The notes under the pieces are model-generated. The model saw only the letters and a list, made by a program, of their open reading frames with translations, was not told the origin of the DNA and ran no database searches. Shown here piece after piece: positions 57,599 to 64,000 of a DNA stretch of 64,000 nt. The stretch comes from Fratercula arctica (taxonomy: Eukaryota; Chordata; Aves; Charadriiformes; Alcidae): assembly GCA_947846985.1 (NCBI GenBank), contig CANTUZ010000026.1, positions 55,534,730 to 55,598,729 of the forward strand, read 5' to 3'. The number at the start of each line of letters is the position of its first letter. Position 1 is the stretch's first letter. A program made the translations under genes and the position numbers.

Positions 57599-60505
57599 AC
57601 TAAATACTTTAATAGATGCACATCTGTATCACAGGACTCCCCTTGAGGCATACGAACAGTAGGTACTTACTCTTTCATTTATCTCACCTGGTTCAAGAGC
57701 CTGTAGGCTGACATTATAGATCCTTTTTCACTTACATCCTTTTATGCATAGCAAGCTGCATCACAGGGACTGCTGTTATTGAATACCTGATTTCCACCTG
57801 AGCAGACAGCTGCCACTCTTTGGCATCCATAATCTTCACTTAAGAAAACTCAGGTCATTATAAATATAGTATAAAACACTTCTAATTTTTACTAAGGAGT
57901 CATTTGCAAACTCCAGAAAGAGTTCTGAATGCAACACCTAGGGATGGCAAGAATTATGCATACCTTCGAGGATAGGAAAGTGTTTCCTATTAATGGCAAC
58001 AAGCTTCCAAAAAAACCCCAGTTATTCCAAAGAATATTCCTACTACATTGCAAGCATACGGAGAACTTATGCAGGCTTGCCTTGCCACAGAGTGCAGTGG
58101 GCGAAGTATTATAGCTAAATTATCTGTAGGCATTAGATAAAGTTCCACTTGGCAACTTCAAACATGACATAATCAAATGAGACACTAAAGGGTTGGAGCT
58201 CCAAGTGTCTCTTGTGGGACCTTTGCTGAAAATTTAACAGAGCAACCTTCCCCTGCAGATGCACTCAGATAATCTGTGCCAGAGATAACGTATCCACAGG
58301 ACACTGGCTAATACTTCAGAGAAAATCTTCTCCTTTTGGAAAAGCAAAGACTATAGCAGGTGGGAAATATTTTCTGATAGTATTCACAGTGAATATACCA
58401 CAGGAAACCCAAGAAGACCTTTAACTGTTCCCCTTCATCCTGACCACCTCCTCCTTGCTTGGAGTCAGAAGATTTGTGACATATGTACATGTCTTGTCTC
58501 CTGGGCTGCAAAGGCAAAATGGAAATGTCACATCCTTTCAAATGAAGTACATATCACCCACGCAAGGAATATCGCCCTTCTGACTCATAGGGAGAAGAAA
58601 ACAAGATCATGATCTTTACTCCCATCTGTTTCTCCCGCATGTTTTGTGTAGGCTGGTGCACTGTTGTCAGTAATCTTCCACTCCAAGAAGTGGAAGGATG
58701 ATGATTTCTCCCATCTTCTCCCCTGAGTATTTTCAGGTTAAAACCTGAACTCACACTATTACATTCGGGCCAGAATAGGAGAAGAAAAACAGAAATCCAG
58801 GAATGCAAGTTTTGTCCCACAAAAATAAGAAGTAGTAGTAGGAGTTCAACATGTTAACATTTTGCAGAAAAAGGCAACTTTAGAAAAAACTCTTAATCTT
58901 CTTTCTTTGTTTTATACCTGAATACCTTGTAGTGGTAAAAATAATAATTTTCTTGACACTTTAAAATCAATTATTCAGTGGTCATTAGATGGTATTTGTT
59001 TTCTTTCTATACTTTTCTCTGTTTTTTTTTTTTTATTGAAGTTCGTTTATTTCATAATAAATTTTGGAAAAGTACAGGGAAAAAGGAAAGTTTGGAAAAA
59101 TCTACAACTTCAAATTAATGAAGTATGGTAAATTTTAGACTATCTTACTATCATGTATATTAGTTCCAGAGGTAATGGAATTGTCTTTTAAGGAACAGAA
59201 ACATTTTTAAAAATGTGCATTCAAATTTGTTTGGAAAAATAACTGAGTACGTATTTTCACCACAAACTGTTTGCACCTTACCTGCTAATTGCACACAATT
59301 GTAGCTGGACGCGTAAAAGTTTTCATAAATGTCTACCATTTCGTGGGGGATGCGGGTGATTCTGAATATCTGAATCCAAGTCGTTTGCAATTCTTGGTCT
59401 TAATTATCTGGGTGATCAAAATTGCACCAGCAATTTCCAGAAGAATGTTTTACTAGTAATGGCTCTGAATTGAGGGCCATGTAACCTCCCTGCAAATACC
59501 TGTTAGTTACACGTATTCCATAAAATGGTCAGAGTAAACTGAGGTTAGTAATCTGTCCCGCCCCGCACTCAAAAAGACACTCAGTAATGTATTCATTTTG
59601 CAAATAAATCATCAGATTATTTTTATGTATTAAGTGCAGTAAAAATTTAATTCCTAATTTGCCATTTTGGAATTCTCATTGTGTTCTTTGCACAAGTATG
59701 GATGTACATATGGATGTATGGATCTGATTCTTAGCTGAAAGAAGCTGTAACTGTCATCATTTCCCAATCTGCACTGAAGACTACAAACCAGGAACAGGGT
59801 CTCAGCACCCTACGTAAAAAAGCTGTACCACAGATCTTTAAACCTCGTCATTTTCCACGGGATTTTGCACATCTCTTTGCAAAAGAGGGAACTATCATGA
59901 TACAAGTGGTAGAAGATGACTGCATGGGTAACAGGTGATTACAAAGGTGAACCCACCACAGTTACGTAGTCACTCTGAGTTGTTCTTTCAATTTACCAAA
60001 ATTTGAATTTTTTTATTTAAAAGTTCTTAATATTGAAGACAGTGAGTGTTTTGGTATTGACTTCAGTGGGAGAAATTTACCAGACTTCTTGAAAGAAGGG
60101 ATGAGAAGTGCTTGAAAAGAAAGTCAAGGTATGCCAGATGGCACAAAGAAGAGGATTTAGGCAGACCTCAAAAAATATGTCACAACATTTCATGCTGAGA
60201 AATCAGATAATAATAAGAAAAGAATAATTATCCCCAGTCTCAGAGCTCCAAGATGACACTAGAGTCAGAGCAAAAATGTCAGATTACAGATCATATACTC
60301 TTGGAGTCTTTTCAGTATTATTTTAATTACTTGGAAACACTGAAACACCTAGTCCCAAGTAAGCTCATTTTCCCTTTTCTGTGTGGGTTTTATCTGAGCA
60401 CTACAAAATTAAACCCTGCTAGCTGCTCTTATGTTTCTGTATGTCCATTCTAACTGCAGCTGACTTTCTCATACTGTACAGAAAGTGGTAGAATACCAGA
60501 TCTTA

Positions 60506-60536
60506 GATGATAATGATTATGATGATGATGATTATT
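60506..60536. repeat. GAT/ATT trinucleotide microsatellite
   Basis: Imperfect GAT repeat with ATT interruptions over 31 bases. Confidence 0.85.
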
Positions 60537-63438
60537 AACTAAATTTTGTCCTCAGTATTTATTAAGCAGCATCATGTTTCTTATTTGGTGCTTTACTTAA
60601 TACTTATTAGAGTTTAGATTGGCTGTTCCAAACACATTTTAATGATAATTTGAGTGGTGTTATTAATTTCAATAGCTACTGTCATAATTGTGAGGTAGTA
60701 ATTTTATTTACCTTAGCAATAGATGCAGTCATGCATGAAAAGATAATTCCTCATTTTGGCAAAGCAACACTGCTTCTAAAGTTTTGGGACAGATGAAGGC
60801 TACAACAAGCAGGCTATGTGTAAGAATAAAACAGCATATCTGAGAAAGAAAAAGTTTCTAAACCCCATGATATCTTCATAGGTAAAAGTTCATCGTGGCA
60901 AAAATTTGTCTAACATGGATTTTTGGTTTTTTTGCATAAACTTGACCTCGTTGCTTTGTGTCATGACAAAAAGAAAAAGAATCAAAATAGAACTCCAGAG
61001 ACAAAATCCCATTGAATTTGACCAGAATGTTTCAAATATTCACAGGATAGACTGTACTATAATAAAGAAGTTTCACAGGACTCAGCATGCATAACGATGC
61101 CTTAATACTATTAATCTTTTTCAATATTTATTAAATCCCCCCCACCCTCAACAAACTGTGTCAGGCAGCCCCTGTTTATTTCAGGGTAGGTGCCTGGTAG
61201 CGAAATGCACACATACAAGAGCCCAAAACACTGAAATCCAGAGAAAAGGAGTTAAAAAAAAAAACCAAAACATTTTCATGGTGGAAAGTCTTCAAATTAT
61301 ACAGGTGTATTACTGATGCCACGGGTAACTGGCTTATATAGAAATGTCCAGTTTATTCATTTCCGAAACTGGACAGAAAAATCTCCTCCACCTCCATGTC
61401 TATAGTTTTGCTAAGTAGTAGGAGTTTGTCAAACCTGAATTTTCAGTTATCCCAGTCACATGCAACCTGAAACCAATGAAAACTGGGTTCAAATTGTCTG
61501 TCTGGCAAATCTAGGAGTATTCATGTACTGTCATTACTGAGAAAGATTTTGCTCTGATCATGTTGGTTTTATTAAAACCCGTGGACTAAAAACATTAATA
61601 CTTCTAGCCCAGATTTTCATTACCCCTGTTACAAAATGTTTAGGAAATCAACCATAGTATAAATCCAATTACAAGGAACACAGAGGGAGCTAAAAGTCTG
61701 CTGGTTTTGACTAAAGAATAAGGTCCTTGGAAGTCCACTGGGTTTACACCTGTAGCTAAACAAATCCTTAAACAAACACGTCTGTGGTACAAAGTAGAAA
61801 GGACTGGGAGAACAGATAGTGGAAAGAATGAACAAAAATATAAAAGCTAAATAATAAGATACATTCAAATACACAGATTTTTTTCCTCTTAAGTTCACAA
61901 AATCTAAATATGGTTCAAATATTCATTTGAAAATCAAACTTGTCTTCAACATCTGTACAAATGACCCAAATTGCTTTTGCATGGGAAAACACCTATTACT
62001 TACAATAATTAAAATTTGTGCTGTTGGCCTGGTGTTTTGTGTACCAGTTTTAATAAAAAAAATCCATTTTCTATGGATAGAAGCCCTGAAAACAATTATT
62101 TACCATGGAAATATTGACACAATGCAGAACACAATAGGACCAGTTCTGCTTTTAGACATAAATGATTCATGCTGCAATGAGTCACTGTTCTACATAGGGG
62201 ACTTGATTTCCTGGCTCCATCACTGCTCAGTTTAGATCCTAAAACATTACACTTGAATGTTCGCTGTAATTTTGACTTGCATAACTACAATTATTAATAA
62301 AAACTACCAAATTATCTACAGAGCTACATAATTTATTCTCCTCTGTCACAGATGTAGATAGCAATGCCATGCTTCATCAAAAGCTTCTCATTCTTGTGCT
62401 TTTGAAGATTAGGTCAGTATGCCATATGGTTAACCTCAAGTTCCCTCAAGGAAAACACTTCTTTATAGTCAATATATCTAAAAAGCTGTAATTACTTGGC
62501 CTTAATTCTTTGGAATTATTTCAGTTGTACTCTCTTGTGCTTATTTGTTATTTCTTATGGTTTATTGAGAGCTGGTTGTTTGCCTGATGTTGTGCAGACA
62601 TAAAGAAATAGATTGAATAATGCACTTCTTTATTTCTAATATTCTTTTATTTTGTGCAATAGTGTATTGTCGTTTTGAGTTTCCACATTGACACTTGTAA
62701 CTCAAACTGAACTGGGAATTTATATACAATTTTCCAGGGTGACTGCATGCTCACAGATAAACAAAAGACGTTTATTTCAAGAAGACAAGTAGCTTCCACT
62801 TTCATGAGCTGAAAAACGTATAACCAAAATACAAAGCATTTAAATTCCATAATCCCATGTTGTCCTGCTGTTACAAAGAAAACTTGTAACAAAACCCCAC
62901 TTCCAAGTTAGAGGCATTTGAAAATTTAGATTCACATTTTGAGGCTACAGCCCATTTCTAACCAGAGTTACACAAATCCGTCTCTATTTTAAGCCAAAAG
63001 TCAACAGAATTAAATGGCCAAATAAGTGTGATGTAAAATGACTTCTAGTATCTTATAAAAACATTTTGGACCAACCCAATGCAAACCAGCTAATGCTTTA
63101 TATGGTCAGAATGGACACCTGTTTCCTTGCTGATATAGTACTATGTTTGCTTCAAGGGTTTCTAGGTGCCACGGCAAGAAGTTAGCATTCCTGCAAGCTA
63201 ACTGGGGCATCGCTGGACAAGGAAAACCACAGTGCAAAACACATGATGGAAATATAGCCATGCCTCTCTCAATAATATGAAGCATGGCAGTCATAGCTGT
63301 TCAGTTGTTCCTGCTCAGCATTACAACAGTAGGAAAAAGCTGATGAGGAGAAATGTTGCCACGTGGTGGATTATATGTTCCTTGAAATCCTGAAATAAAT
63401 GAATTATACTTTTCTTAGCAGTTAGACCTTTCCTTAAG

Positions 63439-63455
63439 AAAAAAAAAAAAAAAAA
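63439..63455. repeat. Poly-A run (17 bases)
   Basis: Uninterrupted A run in intergenic DNA; no retroposon body recognised to its left. Confidence 0.9.
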
Positions 63456-64000
63456 GTATCAGAGACAGCCAAATGCGTCAGGCAGATGTGGCTGGAGAAC
63501 CTACCTGAGGTGCCAGCTGGATTTGTACTAGCATTCTTGGAGAGACTGAAGACACGAATGGCTGCTTTGAATTTAATATATGTTATTTCCTGCCTGCTGG
63601 CGTTACTTACGGGACATTTGCTGTCCACTCTGCTGTGCCCTCCGAATGCTTTTTTTTTTTCCCCTTCAATTTTTTCTTCATTTTTAATATGGACTTTTCA
63701 TGAAATGAAACAAAAATATTAAACTGTTGCCTCCATTTGGCTCCAATCACTTAGTTCTTAACCAAAGACAGACAGCAGTTCACGGTAAAGAGTAAAGGCA
63801 AATGGTTAACACATTTTAAGATAGATTTTTGGCAATGAAGGAAATTTGTGAAATAGTTTCTGACTTATTTTCTGAAACAAAGCTGCTTACTAGAACTACT
63901 AGAATGTTTCTGTGACACCGTTGCCCTTTCGAAGCTTATTTGCAGCTCACATTGTAATTATGTTGTATGAGACTTGCTGGTGACAAACAACATAGTTTAT

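Larger units (their letters stand above)
57599..64000. other. Intergenic DNA to the right edge
   Basis: About 6.4 kb of AT-rich DNA with no exon or mobile element I can support. Simple sequence: T run near 59020-59034, GAT/ATT microsatellite at 60506-60536, A run at 61253-61264, 17-A run at 63439-63455, T run near 63650-63660. Open frames are 60-102 codons, without domain signatures. Confidence 0.55.

Noticed and set aside
60506..60536. CRISPR-like or regulatory direct repeats
   Set aside because: Plain trinucleotide microsatellite; no spacer structure, and the window is a vertebrate genome.
61927..62235. 102-codon plus-strand frame near the right edge
   Set aside because: Hydrophobic and Cys-containing, but no recognisable domain, start context or neighbouring exon.
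1..64000. tRNA, rRNA or other structured RNA genes
   Set aside because: I saw no tRNA A/B box pair with a cloverleaf, no rRNA and no snRNA-like sequence; a covariance-model scan would be needed to exclude small RNAs fully.

Overview
The window looks like nuclear DNA of a bird. It is AT-rich and almost gene-free. It carries six CR1 LINE 3' fragments (several keep the CR1 tail built from copies of ATTCTRTGA), a gammaretrovirus-like endogenous retrovirus (ERV) and a solo LTR of a type I remember from many neoavian birds. One CpG island stands out. No database search was possible, so family calls rest on recognising translated motifs and repeat sequences. From remembered vertebrate gene order (ADAMTS19 on human 5q23, whose avian counterpart is largely on Z), the source may be a Z chromosome; that is inference.

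Positions 1-3990 hold the only host gene I can support: the 5' end of ADAMTS19, a secreted metalloprotease, on the minus strand. Exon 1 (3212-3146) encodes the signal peptide. Exon 2 (2186-1576) encodes most of the propeptide. The two exons join in frame across canonical splice sites to give 226 residues. Positions 1-1575 are the start of intron 2, and the catalytic and thrombospondin exons lie off the left edge. A CpG island (about 2880-3990) covers exon 1 and the presumed promoter.

Positions 3991-64000 are DNA upstream of ADAMTS19 with no host exon I can defend. The main landmark is a decayed class I ERV at 16591-22545, plus strand. It has a 4-bp candidate target duplication (TTAC), a truncated 5' LTR, a gag scrap, broken reverse transcriptase, RNase H split by a CR1 insertion, an integrase C-terminal remnant, a frameshifted env, a polypurine tract and a complete 522-bp 3' LTR. 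Two CR1 copies sit inside this ERV, one in the 5' LTR and one in RNase H, so the ERV predates both. Other CR1 pieces lie at 26156-26556 (+), 41336-41495 (-), 50343-50868 (+) and 57445-57598 (-). A shortened solo LTR lies at 32226-32512. The rest is unique-looking AT-rich DNA with homopolymers, short microsatellites, a 22-bp perfect palindrome (29859-29880) and TAATTA clusters. It may hold enhancers, but that cannot be judged from one sequence.

I found no convincing novel biological system. The more informative points are the ADAMTS19 start, the layered ERV/CR1 history, the odd cysteine spacing in the ERV transmembrane protein, and a few unexplained composition features.
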